Positions 44,999 to 55,579 of a stretch of DNA of 64,000 nt are shown here, in pieces. The translations under genes were made by a program, and so were the position numbers. This DNA is from Strigamia acuminata. Lineage: Eukaryota; Arthropoda; Chilopoda; Geophilomorpha; Linotaeniidae. A model generated the notes under the pieces. It did no database searches and had not been told where the DNA came from. It saw only the letters and a list, made by a program, of their open reading frames with translations. How positions within the stretch are numbered: the stretch's first letter is position 1; each line of letters begins with the position of its first letter. Location: NCBI GenBank assembly GCA_949358305.1, contig OX442324.1, forward strand, positions 6,731,601 to 6,795,600. The letters run 5' to 3'.

Positions 44999-45012
44999 TT
45001 GGCCCATAACCT
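44999..45012 (-). promoter_or_regulatory. E5 primer-binding site, internal initiator tRNA-Met (half-tRNA type)
   Basis: The minus strand directly after the 5' LTR reads AGGTTATGGGCC. It is complementary to the anticodon-stem region (GGCCCATAACC) of initiator tRNA-Met, not to its 3' end. Drosophila copia is known to use such a half-tRNA primer. Confidence 0.85.
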
Positions 45013-45332
45013 TGTTGATTTGTGCTGGAAATCACTTGTAATTCCGTGACTTTGCAGTGGTGTGGAAAACTTCAGTTGGAAATAAAAGCACAACTTGTTT
45101 GCTGCTTTGAAACTAAGCATAGAGTGAATGTTTTATTCTCTTAGTCATGTGACTGTCCAGTAGGTATACAGCGCCACCTTATGGCAATAAATACAAACAC
45201 ATTGTAAACAAAGCTGCAATTAGTTACGCAGCTAAAAGTAAACATAAATAAATGGTCACAACAAATAGAAAGCATTAATGCTTGACAATACGACATGAAT
45301 ATACATAAATGGCTACACATTATATTCTAACA
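45013..45332 (-). repeat. 5' LTR of E5
   Basis: 320 bp, about three differences from 40710-41029. Confidence 0.95.
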
Positions 45333-45529
45333 GTCAACACCCGATATTGCGATTGTTATTAAACAATGATAAAGGCCCAAATTTTATTTTTTTTTAACAT
45401 GAAAAATAATTTTTCATTAGGCTCTATCAGAAAAAAAATAAAACCCACTCAGTGCACTTGACCTTTAATTCCAATAAGTGGCTTATTGAAAAGTCACGAC
45501 AGATAAGTCATGACTTATTAATAAGCTGA

Positions 45530-45741
45530 TTGCATTTTTGCGTATCGTGTTTTTAGGGGACTTTTGTATGCTCCTGACATTCTGATGCTTTTTCACCTGA
45601 GGCTTCGTGTCCTGCGTCCTACCCGTGTTGTTGCTCACTTTTTTGTTCCTGGTGATCTTCGGTTGCGTATGGGTCGTATCGTGAATTGTTGTAACTGCTA
45701 TCTATTTGCGGGCGATATTTTTTCTTGCTTTTTGAGAGATG
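45530..45741 (+). pseudogene. LINE ORF2 C-terminal fragment, split from its 3' UTR by a Tc1 element
   Basis: Reads FAYRVF then LLYAPDILMLFHLRLRVLRP with TRVVAHFFVPGD, a LINE C-terminal region also found at 48940-49090. Its 3' UTR resumes at 48398 and ends in an ATT-rich tail near 48575. The Tc1 element at 45744 is inserted within it. Strand and position suggest it may belong with the RT fragment at 18050. Confidence 0.65.
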
Positions 45742-46081
45742 TAAGGTGCGGCACAAAAAATTATAAACACATGGGATTTGTACGTTTTGAAATCATCTAG
45801 TCATTTTATGGTTTTCTGACCTATTCCAATCGTTTTTTTACATCAAAATAACCAAGAAACCATGTTTTTGAACATGGGAACACTTAATTTTCGTCGTAAT
45901 CAACTAAAATGAAAAAATACCTAGGTTCAAAAAATTATGAACAGTAGGTTAACATTAATTTATGATAATGTAGGCCATGATTTAGTATCATTTAATACCC
46001 AATAAAGTTACCCTGCTTTAGGATAACTATGTACAACCTGTTGGAAATGGAATTAATTAGTGATTTTAATGTGGAAAAGTA

Positions 46082-47397
46082 CAACCCCTGGCAGAAAGTA
46101 TGCGATACTTTTTCTGCTTCAAAAAATCAGTAGAAGAAGTTCCTGTAAAAAATTAGTGTTAAAGAATTAGATTGAATCAATAAAGGGTTTTAAAATAACC
46201 ATATTTAATCTAACTTTTGGCTATTTGCAAAAAAAGAAAAAAAAATTCTGAGCTGAGAAATTCCATGTTTTCTTAACATGGGGTTGGAAAAAAGTATCAG
46301 ATTGCTGCAAGCAGTGGAAATAAGTATGCGATATTTACACAAAAAAAACAATTATAGACAATTCCATGTAGCAACAGTAATTGGGTGTGCCCAAAGTATA
46401 GTTTCAAGTACTTGGCTAAAGTTTAAAACAACTGGATCGGTAAAAAACCATCCGAGAAGTGGTCGTCCCCGTGAGACAACAGCCAAGCAGGATATACAAT
46501 TGGTGAAAATTTGCCATAAAATGCAAAAATCCACATCTAAACAAATGAATTTAGAATGGAAAAAACAGTGGAGTCGATGTTTCTGACCGCACAGTACTGG
46601 ATAGATTAAATGCTAAAGGTTTCTCATTTAACAAAGCTAAAAAAAACCTCTGCTCACTCGAATGCATCGCAGGAACCGATTGAAACGGGCCAAAGAACAT
46701 CGAAATTGGTCAACAGATGACTGGAAAAAGGTGGTTTTCAGCGATGAATCACGGATTTGCTTAGGAGCAGGCGATGTCACAGGAAAATTTGTCTGGAGGA
46801 GAACCAGTGAAAAATTCAATCCAGAGTGCTTGTTGTCAACAGTGAAATTTCCGCAAAGTTTTATGGTTTGGGGCTGTTTCTCCTCGGTAGGAATTGGTGA
46901 ATTGTGTGTTATAAATGGCACGGTAAATGCTGAAACATATGACCATCCTGGACACATTTCTTCTACCGACATTGATAAGAACCCCAAAACCAAAGCAAAA
47001 TTTAAGGATGCAATCAATGAAAGCTGGAGTGATATCAGTTCCGATTGTTGTGCCAAACTTGTTTCCTCAATGCCTGATCACATTAAGGCAATAATTAAAG
47101 CAAAAGGTGGAGCCACCAAGTATTAACTGTTACATTTTAGTGCATTATCGCATACTTATTTCCACTGCTTGCAGCAATCTGATACTTTTTTCCAACCCCT
47201 TTTTAAGAAAACATGGGATTTCTCAGCTCAGAATTTTTTTTTCTTTTTTTGTAAATAGCCAAAAGTTAGATTAAATATGGTTATTTTAAAGCCCTTTATT
47301 GATTCCATCTAATTCTTTAACACCAATTTTTTACAGGAACTTTTTCTACTAAATTTTTGAAGCAGAAAAAGTATCGCATACTTTCTGCCAGGGGTTG
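46082..47397 (+). mobile_element. Inner Tc1-like element (CAACCCCTGGCAG termini)
   Basis: 1316 bp flanked by TA (46080-46081, 47398-47399). TIRs of about 245 bp begin CAACCCCTGGCAGAAAGTAT and carry inner copies of AAGTATGCGATA, so IR/DR. The TIRs differ at roughly a dozen positions. Confidence 0.92.
46278..47126 (+). pseudogene. Tc1 transposase of the inner element, broken
   Basis: First part (46278-46586) has the HTH region (VATVIGCAQSIVSSTWLKFK, HPRSGRPRETT). The second, in another frame from about 46650, has KRAKEHRNWSTDDWKKVVFS and DESRICLG with the first catalytic Asp, then MVWGCFSSVGIGEL. The second Asp and the Glu are deleted, and the end KGGATKY is kept. Two frames and missing catalytic residues make it inactive. 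Confidence 0.88.
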
Positions 47398-47399
47398 TA

Positions 47400-48000
47400 G
47401 CCGCAGCTTTGTGGGCTGTGGCATTGTGTTGCTGAAAGGTGGCTTTTCTACCTTCGAGTCTAGTTTTGTAGGGACGTAAATGTTTCTTTAGCATGTCCTG
47501 ATATGCATTTGCATGCATTCTTCTAGAAATTAAGGCTAAAGATGTTTTTTCTTTAAAAATAAAACCACTCCATATCATCACAATTCCTCCACCTTTGAAA
47601 AATACTCCTCTTCTTTATTTAAATTATGCCAATAGTATTTATTGCCATCTGGGTCATTAAGGTTGAACTTTTTTCATCACAGAAAATTATTTTTCTCCAT
47701 TCTGCATCCCAGGTTTGATATTTTTTTGCCCACTTTAATCTGTCTTCTTTGTGCTTCTTTTTCAGGAATGGTTTTGCCTTCTTTTTCATCTACTTACTAT
47801 TGTCATTCTTCTTCAAAATTCGAGTAAATGTGGTATTTTATACATTTACACTCAATTCATTAGCAATTTTTTGAGCAGACTGATTTTTATTTACAGCCAA
47901 ATGGAAAATGCGTCGCAGATCATGTTGTTTCAGTTTGCTATTTCTCACACACTTCTTTCTCTAATTCAAACTACTTTTGCCATTGATGTATTGTGATATG
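47400..48000 (-). pseudogene. Tc1 transposase remnant of the outer element
   Basis: Minus strand reads a region like NLNDPDGNKYYWHNLNKEEE, then MIWSGFIFKEKTSLALI and FQQHNATAHKAA. The second catalytic Asp of QQDNAP is His here. The C-terminus with the Glu is gone; the inner element begins at that point. Confidence 0.75.
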
Positions 48001-48397
48001 GTAGACCTTGCTCTGTTCAACCGACTTGCAATTACTCTGAGAGAGACTTTTTCAGCTACTAGTGTATCAATTTTGGCAGCATGGGATGAAATCCCCATTT
48101 CCACATTAAAATCACTAATGTCAGACAGGGTGAACATAGTTATCCTAAAGTAGGGTAAGTTTATTTGGTATTAAATGGTACTAAATCATGGCCTACAATG
48201 TCATAAATCATAATTTTTTGAACTTTTCATTTTACTTGATTACGACGAAAATTAAAATTTCCCATGTTCAAAAACATGGTTTCTTGGTTATTTTGGTGTA
48301 AAAAAACGATTGGAATAGGTTAGAAAACCATAAAATGACGAGATCATTTCAAAACGTACAAATCCCATGTGTTTATAATTTTTTGTGCCGCATCTTA

Positions 48398-48575
48398 TGT
48401 AAGCTTATTTGGTTGATGAACGCAATCCTTAGGAACGATTTTTGATTTTGTATTGTGTTTTGTTTTTATTTGGCTTTGTATGTGGGGTGTCCTTCCCTGT
48501 AGGCTTATGGCTGTTGAGGGGCGCCCTCCTCATTTTTTTAGTTGAGTATTAAATGTTATTATTACTATTATCTCT
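48398..48575 (+). repeat. LINE 3' UTR with ATT tail, copy 1
   Basis: Shares TGTATGTGGGGTGTCC-TCC and TGTTGAGGG with 49185-49250. Ends in an ATT/ATTACT tail typical of microsatellite-tailed LINEs. Confidence 0.7.
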
Positions 48576-48644
48576 TTTGTTCCGTTGCGTCTCCTTTTCG
48601 TGCTTTTGGTTAAGTCTTGTTCAATGTTTTCTACCGTCTTCACC

Positions 48645-48727
48645 CGAAAATAAGACCATGGTGTTGTATTCGAATATAACAACACTCTGGTGTTCTATTC
48701 GAATACAACACCATGGTGTTGTATTCA
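48645..48727. repeat. Palindromic hairpin
   Basis: Near-perfect inverted repeat with arms ACCATGGTGTTGTATTCGAA around a centre TATAACAACACTCTGGTG. Confidence 0.8.
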
Positions 48728-48895
48728 GCCAATATCATGTAAGTTTGTGGAAAAAGTAAAATTCTTAGTAAATCTATTAATTTGTATTCATTAGGCTGAT
48801 TAAAAAAACAAAAAAGATATACTCCGTATAAATTAACAACAATATACTGTACGGTTTAAATATTTTCATATTCATACATCTCCATTCTTGGGCAG

Positions 48896-49255
48896 TTGAA
48901 CTTAACTACTATTTCATTTGCAATGCGGAGGGCGGACTGTGTTTTTGCGTATCATGTTTTTAGGGGCCTCTTGTATGCTCCTGATATTCTGATGTTCTTT
49001 TGCCCGAGACTTTTTTCCTTATGTCCAACCCGTTCCACTGGCCATCTTTTTGTTGCTGGGGATTGTCGATCACTTATGGGCTGTAGAGATGTTTACTTGT
49101 GTTTGGCTAACACTGTTAATGAGAATGTTTCTTGATTTTGTGTTTAGTTTTTTTGTTTTTTTATTTTTGTTTTGCTTTGTATGTGGGGTGTCCCTCCTTG
49201 TAGGCTTACCGCTGTTGAGGGACAACCTTTGAATTTTCTGTGTTGACAATTAAAC

Positions 49256-49289
<34 letters not shown>

Positions 49290-49330
49290 CATTATCACTA
49301 TTATTATTATTGATTATTTATTATTAATTG
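48896..49330 (+). pseudogene. LINE ORF2 C-terminus and 3' end, copy 2
   Basis: Reads RRADCVFAYHVFRGLLYAPD, ILMFFCPRLFSLCPTRSTGH, LFVAGDCRSLMGC, then a stop at 49133, a 3' UTR and a (TTA)n tail at 49258-49330. Same family as 45530-45741 plus 48398-48575. Confidence 0.7.
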
Positions 49331-49758
49331 CTTTTTATAGTAGTTTGCTAATAGATTTATTTGTTTTCTTTTATATTTTCTTTTTGCTGCACTCAAATTT
49401 TAGCCGCAGAAGAGCTTCCATATTAAGGCAGGTAGAAAATAAAAAAGAACACCATTCACATTCACATTTTACCACTTTTTGCTGCATTTTTCACTTAAAA
49501 GACTGAAATGTTTAAAATTATTTAAAAAATTTATTTTTATAGAAAAGTTATATTGGTTTAAAATAAACAATAGTCTATTTTTTTCAGCTCATGGGTTAAG
49601 TCAAATGGTATTAATTGTTTGCTTGTTCATTGGATGCCTAGAATGCTCATTCTTAGATAAAGTTTTAAAATTAATTTAATTTTTATACTTATTTAGTTGG
49701 AAGTTTATTATAATTGTAACTGTAAGTTTTTAATTTTACATTTCCATTGTCGTCATAG

Positions 49759-49852
49759 ATCTCAGGCCTCCCTATCAAAAATGGAAGGGAGCTCCGAGGA
49801 CAGTGAAACTACGTTGTCCAAGCTGGACGTGGTGTTATCCTTCACCTTGGAG
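49759..49852 (+). CDS. CADPS: CADPS exon 4
   Basis: 94 nt. Its first base completes the Arg codon split from exon 3 (AG|A). It reads SQASLSKMEGSSEDSETTLS then KLDVVLSFTLE, matching the vertebrate block ending SKSDVVLSFSLEV just before the C2 domain. Acceptor TCATAG, donor GTAATA; ends phase 0. No later CADPS exon (C2, PH) is visible to 64000, so intron 4 exceeds 14 kb. Confidence 0.95.
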
Positions 49853-50081
49853 GTAATAAAAAACATTCCATTAAACTTCTTGAAGACTGGAGTAAGCTTG
49901 CGTCCGTTCATAATTATCTGGGCTAGAGAGTGGTTATCTATATAATCCCACACGAAAAAGTCATATTGCAGATATATTCAAGTTTTAGTCCACATAAATG
50001 GCAGTATATTTACAATGTATAACCAATATATTTGAAATACAGTTTATCATAACCCAGATATATTTTTACATCACATACCGT

Positions 50082-50224
50082 ACTGCCTCGAATAAACGCC
50101 GGGGCGTTTATTAATTTTTACGTCCCGACCCCCTTCTGGTCGTGTCGGTTCGGGGCGGGCGCAGTGCACTAAGCGCTGCTGAGTCCCCGGCACTTATTTA
50201 CGCCTGGCGTTTATTCAAGGCAGT
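50082..50224. mobile_element. Small GC-rich hairpin MITE
   Basis: About 145 bp with inverted ends CTGCCTCGAATAAACGCC / GGCGTTTATTCAAGGCAG. Confidence 0.7.
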
Positions 50225-50332
50225 GTATGTATATTACATATCAAATATATAAATACATTTTATATGTGATTCCAATAATTTTAAGATATATTCGAATTAG
50301 TTGGAGAAAATATTCTTGATGTATTCTGTATA

Positions 50333-51364
50333 CAGGGTGTTCTGAAAGTCTGGTCCCCTCCAAATATTTCCTGAGCAATTGCATCTAGGCCAACTTTGAT
50401 TAAGGGATCATATAGGAAGTTGGCTGAGAGCAATCCAATGACGTCATCAAATTTGACCTTGAAGGTCATTTTCAAGGTCATTCACTTTCTAACTTTTAAA
50501 CCGTTGAAGATACAGCAAAATTTCCAATTACAAAGTTGTAGAGCACCATCAAATTAGTACTATACAACTTATCTTAGTCACCTTAATATTTTTTTAATAA
50601 AAGAAAACAAATCAGCAAATTGAAATTTTCAATCAAAAAGTTGTAGAGCACCATCAAATTAGTCTGACAATGAGCCAACAATTGGCTGTTCAACAAAGTT
50701 TATAAGGAATGAAAATCATCAATAAATCAATCTTCAGCTTGACTGATGCTCATTACACACAGTTTCTTTCAGGTCAGTTTAGTTAAGCAGCAATAGCTCC
50801 AAGAAAGGATCAGAGAGGCCTGTATCAACATTCCAGATGCAATGTTGATGGCTGTACAGAACTCAATTAAATGTCGTGCAGAACTGTCTAACTGTTGAAG
50901 GACAACATTTCGAACAACTAATTAAGTGATACCTAGAAACCAACTACTAACTCATCCACCCACACTCCCTCCCACCCAATGATTAACCTGTGATAATATG
51001 CGCGACATTCGTACGCGCGACATGTAAGAATAATTTCTACACGCGATGTAGCGCATGTGAATAGCGTCGTCATGCGTTACTGCGATATTGCGCGTTATGA
51101 AAAAATTGGCTTAAGATAACTAAGATAAGTTGTATAGTACTAATTTGATGGTGCTCTACAACTTTGTAATTGAAAATTTTACTGTATCTTCAACGGTTTA
51201 AAAGTTAGAAAGTGAATGACCTTGAAAATGACCTTCAAGGTCAAATTTGATGACGTCATTGGATTGCTCTCACCCAACTTCCTATATGATCCCTTCATCA
51301 AAGTTGGCCTAGATGCAATTGCTCAGGAAATATTTGGAGGGGACCAGACTTTCAGAACACCCTG
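50333..51364. mobile_element. TA-flanked TIR element with nuclear-receptor-like motifs
   Basis: 1032 bp, TA on both sides, TIRs of about 260 bp starting CAGGGTGTTCTGAAAGTCTG. Each TIR contains TGACCTTGA, AAGGTCA and TCAAGGTCA. No open frame. Interior has CG-rich GCGCGACAT repeats. Confidence 0.85.
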
Positions 51365-51854
51365 TATATTGTGCATGTATGCAGTCAATGTGTAATGGAT
51401 ACATCTGAAATATACTAAAATATACTAAAGAAAGGTTCACTTTTAGTATATTCTAAATTTACACAACTTGTATTATAAATACATTATACATACATGTTAA
51501 ACATGTATGGTAAATACATTATTTTTTTGTGTGGGATATATTGAAACTATCCAGTCTTGAAGGAGTTATGGCTTTTCATAAAGAAATTGAATCAAAAGTT
51601 CTTTAGCATCATTACTCACAGTATTTGTACAATCGTGGATCACCTATAGAATATTAGCAAACTGCTAAATGGCTTACACTAGGAAGTGGGTTCATTTCAT
51701 TAAATCCTGTTTCCTCGAATCCAGTTTCGGATATAACGATTTTTTTTCTCCTAAGAAATTCATAACAAAGGGGATCACCACCCCACCCTTGACCCCCCTC
51801 CAACTTCCTCTTAGCTTTTTTTGTCCACAAGCACACGGCAAATTGCACTAAGGT

Positions 51855-52195
51855 TTGGGACAAAATAAGTAAAGATACATGTCTAAAGTTGATTGACAGT
51901 ATGCCCCAACGTATTTCTGAAGTTCTTAATGCAAAAGGAGGTCATACACAATATTAAAACCCATGAAAGTTCTATGGCAAAATAATTGTTCACATGACAG
52001 AATGATGCTTTTTCTGTCATATCATTTTTGTGTTTTGAAATTTTTAAAAATTATTTACATTTTCTGAAAGCTTATGAGCTGTTTTTGTTAAAATTTAAAA
52101 TATTTTTTTTTGAAATATCATTGTACATCTTTTTTTTTGCAAATAACAGACACTACTAAAAACATGTGAACAATTTTTTGAGTCACTGTACTGCT
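51855..52195 (+). pseudogene. Tc1 transposase C-terminal scrap and 3' end
   Basis: Reads VWDKISKDTCLKLIDSMPQ then ISEVLNAKGGHTQY and stop, the typical Tc1 transposase end, then a 3' UTR ending TTTTTTGAGTCACTGTA. The upstream part of the element is missing. Confidence 0.75.
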
Positions 52196-52272
52196 ACTGG
52201 ATAATGAGTTCATATGACCACTGAAAATTCCACCCAAATGTGCCACAAAACCTCCAATCACTTTTTCACCTA

Positions 52273-53780
52273 CTACTCAAAGACATGAAATTAGAATACA
52301 CACCTCTGTCAAACCAAAAGTTGTGTTTGAAATTACATCACACAAAAGATAAGCAACATATAACCAAATGTTTATTTTTCCCAATATAAGGAGCAAGAAA
52401 TGAATTAAATAAATCAAATTTGATGGAAATTGATCAATTTTTTCAGAAGTTATCATGAAAAATGATTGGGCTCTGCAAGACACTAAATTAGAATCCTCAA
52501 AAATTAGAGGCATGAAATTAGAATATTTATCCTTAATACATTGTAGGTCCGCCTTTTGCATTAATTACTGCCTTAATACATCTGGGCATAGATTCCACCT
52601 GGCCACTCTAATACTTGAACCAATCTTGAGTAACTTTAGCTGAATGTGCCGGTGCTAAATCATGTTGAAATGAATAATCAGAAAAGCATCCTCCTCATTG
52701 TAATGAAGTCAAAAGTCCATCCATGAGAATATCTTTTATTTTCCAGCATTAATTATACCCTCAACTAACAAGAGAGTGCTAATGCCCTTTGCAGCCTTGG
52801 AACCCCACATCACAACAGATGTGGGATGCTTCACTGTAGACCATACACATGTGTGAACATACTCCTCTCCTTTTCTTCGCCAGACTCTGGGCCCAGAATC
52901 ACCAAATGTTATACAAAATCGAGACTCTCTGACCAAATGACCTTTTTCCACTGATCAACAGTCCATTTCATGTGTTTTCTTGCCCACAATAATCGTTTTC
53001 TTCGCTGTTTTGCATTAAGATGTGGTTTGTGTTTAAGAACTCGAGACTTGAATCCCATTTCTTTTAGCCTTCTTAATATTGTGCGAGTTGACACTTGGAT
53101 TTTAGATGTTTGTTTCCATTCCTGAGTTATTTATTAAGCATTCTTGAACCTATTTTTCTTCACAATCTCACGAAGGGAGCTGTCCGTCCGTTTAGATGTT
53201 TTACGATCCGTTGTTTATATTTTTGCTGGTCAAAAATCTCATCACCATTTGCCTTAAATTGTTGTATAACTTTTGACACAGTTGACTGGGAGCAAGGAAT
53301 AGCTTTGGCTATGTCAATTTGCTTCAGTTTTTGTTGAAATAAAGTAATTATTTTGGTTTTTTCACGATCAGTTAAGTCTGATCGCTTTCCCATCTTGGAT
53401 TTAATTTGAAGTGACATTGGCATAATGTAATAACAAATAATGAATATATATTCACTTTTTGAGCTTAGCTCATTAATTGCAGATGAGTTTGGGATGATTA
53501 CACATTATAATTTGCATTCCTGCTCAATATTCTAATTTCATGCCTCTAATTCTTGAGGATTCTAATTTAGTGTCTTGCAGGACCCAATCATTTTTCATGC
53601 TAACTTCTGAAAAAATTGATCAATTTCCATCAAATTTGGTTTATTTGATTCATTTTATGCTCCTTATATTGGGAAAAATAAACATTTGATTATATGTTGC
53701 TTATTTTTTGTGTGATTTAATTTCAAACACAACTTTTGTTTTGACAGAGGTGTGTATTCTAATTTCATGTCTTTGAGTAG
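52273..53780 (-). mobile_element. Tc1-like element with IR/DR termini (CTACTCAAAGAC)
   Basis: 1508 bp between TA (52271-52272, 53781-53782). TIRs of about 285 bp start CTACTCAAAGACATGAAATT; an inner copy GGCATGAAATTAGAAT lies near 52508 and its complement near 53530. Confidence 0.9.
52736..53423 (-). pseudogene. Tc1 transposase, broken
   Basis: Minus-strand pieces: MGKRSDLTDREKTKIITLFQ with HTH IDIAKAIPCSQSTVSKVI (53390-53160), then STRTILRRLKEMGFKSRVL ... WTVDQWKKVIWS (53094-52920), then SESRFCITFGDSGPRVWRRK to MWGSKAAKGISTLLLVEG (52925-52736). Frames change between pieces. The first catalytic Asp is lost (SES for SDES), and the part with the second Asp and Glu is absent. Confidence 0.87.
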
Positions 53781-53789
53781 TACAGTATT

Positions 53790-55570
53790 TGCACATCATC
53801 ATCAACTTCCAGTCATGCCAATTGCTTCTTTTAGCATCTAAATTGAGTTTTCTTTATCCAAAAATGTGACAAAGTAAATTAATACATCTAGAACATTGTG
53901 TTTTTAAAGTAATGATCAAATGGTCAATTTTTATGATTCTCTGCTAATGGTGCTTTGATTCCTGTGTAATTGTAAAATAGAATAAAATTGTACGAGACAA
54001 GCTGGAAAGCTCTATTGTATCTGACATTTTGCCTTGAGCTCAATGTTTATGTCTGGAAAATCAGTTGATGTGGAGAATAACTTATTGGGTGAGTGTTGGA
54101 TAAATGAAGGTATTTTTCAGGCTGTAAAAATTGGCAGCGTCTGCCATCTTTAATTCCTTTGTGTGAAGTGAGCAAACTGCATCACAGGTATTGTACGAGT
54201 ACATGGGGTCCAGATCAAACTGGAAAAAAGTTACAAGAGTATAACATGTGCTATTTATATCACACGGGAGTAAATACATCTAAATAAGACACATTGAGTG
54301 GCTACTTAGCCAATTACACAGTTAATAATTACTGTATCATATGTAAATAATAAAGAAAATATCAGTTGTATAATTTATACACTAATACAAGGAGGCAAAC
54401 AAATCATAGTATGAATAATAAACTCATGACATAGCAAATGCCATGGAATAAACCACATGCATGTACTAGTAATTACATAAAATATACATGTGAGCTGTCA
54501 TCAGGAGACTCATACAACTACATTTCAAAAGTTTAGAAAGTGAGTGAAAAATTCACTCACTTAGTGGATAACACCAAATAATTGACTTAAATGTTAAGCA
54601 AAACAAATTTATACCATCAGATTTGAATGAAACAATTATTTTGCATTTAAAATAATCCATAAAATGTGTTTAAGCACATTTCAGTTGATAAAAATATAAT
54701 ATGGAGTGTAATAATGTTGTGTGTTTATCTACACACACAACAGTGATAATTACTAATTAAAATGCAAGAAATGTGTTTATTTGTACCCTAAACATACAAA
54801 CCAAACACGCCTCTGCTTAAATCACTGGAAGCTGCCATCTTGGCTACAAAGTAAAGACATTTGGTGGCAAAAACTTATACCACCAGTGATTCATTTGATA
54901 GGGGCTGCATCGTGCACCATCATTGCCCGCAATGATGGAATGTGTATGATGCATCACCTTTACTAAATAAGTACTTAACACTATAAATTAGCTAAATAGA
55001 ATAATGAGATAACTATAAATTATAACTTCCAGCTATGCCACAGCAAGATAGGAAAAATGGTGATAAAAATCTACCATAAATCTACAAATAATTCAAATTT
55101 TATCCGAGCCATGCGACAGGTGCAAACGTTTCAAAATACTACTTGTAGATACCTGGCTGTTGTGCGTACTCCTTAGCGACTGCTCGGTCTTTCCTGCACT
55201 CAATCCATCCGTCCGCCTTGAATTCAGTTCACAGGACCCATCGGCATCCAATTGTTTTTTTTTTTAATTCTTTAGTCGATTGCATATTTCTCACGTTTTA
55301 TTCTCGATTAGTGTCGTACTTGTCCTTCATCGCTTTCTTCCACTCATGCGAATTCTCTCAGATTAACACTTTGGTCGCGGCTTTCGGGTTGCGCAATTTC
55401 ATTCTCCTTGTTTATTGGTTCTACGTTTTTTCTTGTATAAACATTTTTTGGCGGATACCCAATTCAATTTAGGTACGGTTTTGGTGTTCTTGAGGATTGT
55501 CGTAGAGGTGTTTGTACGATTGACAAGGTTCGGCTTCTCCGTGTTGCGTCTCGGTCTTGTCTTCATTTTA
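53790..55570. other. Intronic sequence, nothing recognised
   Basis: AT-rich, with a short AGTGAGTGAAAAATTCACTC hairpin near 54538. Open frames are short and without motifs. Confidence 0.5.
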
Positions 55571-55579
55571 AACTTTTGA

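Larger units (their letters stand above)
40710..45332 (-). mobile_element. Copia retrotransposon E5
   Basis: TSD GTCAA at 40705-40709 and 45333-45337. Both LTRs are 320 bp with about three mismatches. PBS, leader, gag-pol and PPT (minus ACGAGGGGGCCAAT at 41030-41043) are recognisable. It lacks the RT core and most of RNase H and has stops in gag, so it is non-autonomous. Its gag and integrase are only distantly related to E1-E3. Confidence 0.94.
19485..45464. mobile_element. TTAA-flanked MITE, host of E1 and E5
   Basis: Terminal inverted repeats starting AGGTCAAGTGCACTGAGTGG (left from 19485; complement ending 45464) extend over about 140 bp. They are flanked by TTAA at 19481-19484 and 45465-45468, the target of piggyBac- and Kolobok-type elements. 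Without the nested copies its length is about 490 bp: 19485-19578, 40443-40709 and 45338-45464. The middle part carries two TGCGCATGCGCA palindromes near 40555. No coding capacity. Confidence 0.8.
45744..48395 (-). mobile_element. Outer Tc1-like element (AGGTGCGGCAC termini)
   Basis: Flanked by TA (45742-45743 and 48396-48397). TIRs of about 320 bp start AGGTGCGGCACAAAAAATTA and contain an inner TTCAAAAAATTATGAAC copy, again IR/DR. The minus-strand transposase remnant is at 47400-48000. Another Tc1 element (46082-47397) is inserted in it. A fold-back relative lies at 61094-62281. Confidence 0.88.
11570..49758 (+). other. CADPS: CADPS intron 3, 38 kb, filled with transposons
   Basis: Donor GTAGAA at 11570, acceptor TCATAG ending 49758. 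The codon split over it (AG|A) gives Arg in frame with both exons. It holds the five-level retroelement nest, the Vasa-like palindrome and several Tc1-like elements, and is over 600 times longer than intron 2. Confidence 0.93.
49945..51536. mobile_element. MITE with TCCCACACRAAAAA termini, host of two others
   Basis: Inverted ends ATCCCACACGAAAAAG and TTTTTTTGTGTGGGAT in a TATA context bound a region holding the hairpin MITE at 50082 and the TIR element at 50333. Boundaries tentative. Confidence 0.6.

Noticed and set aside
49240-49506. Open frame beginning in the TTA repeat
   Set aside because: It starts with a poly-Ile run from the LINE tail microsatellite.
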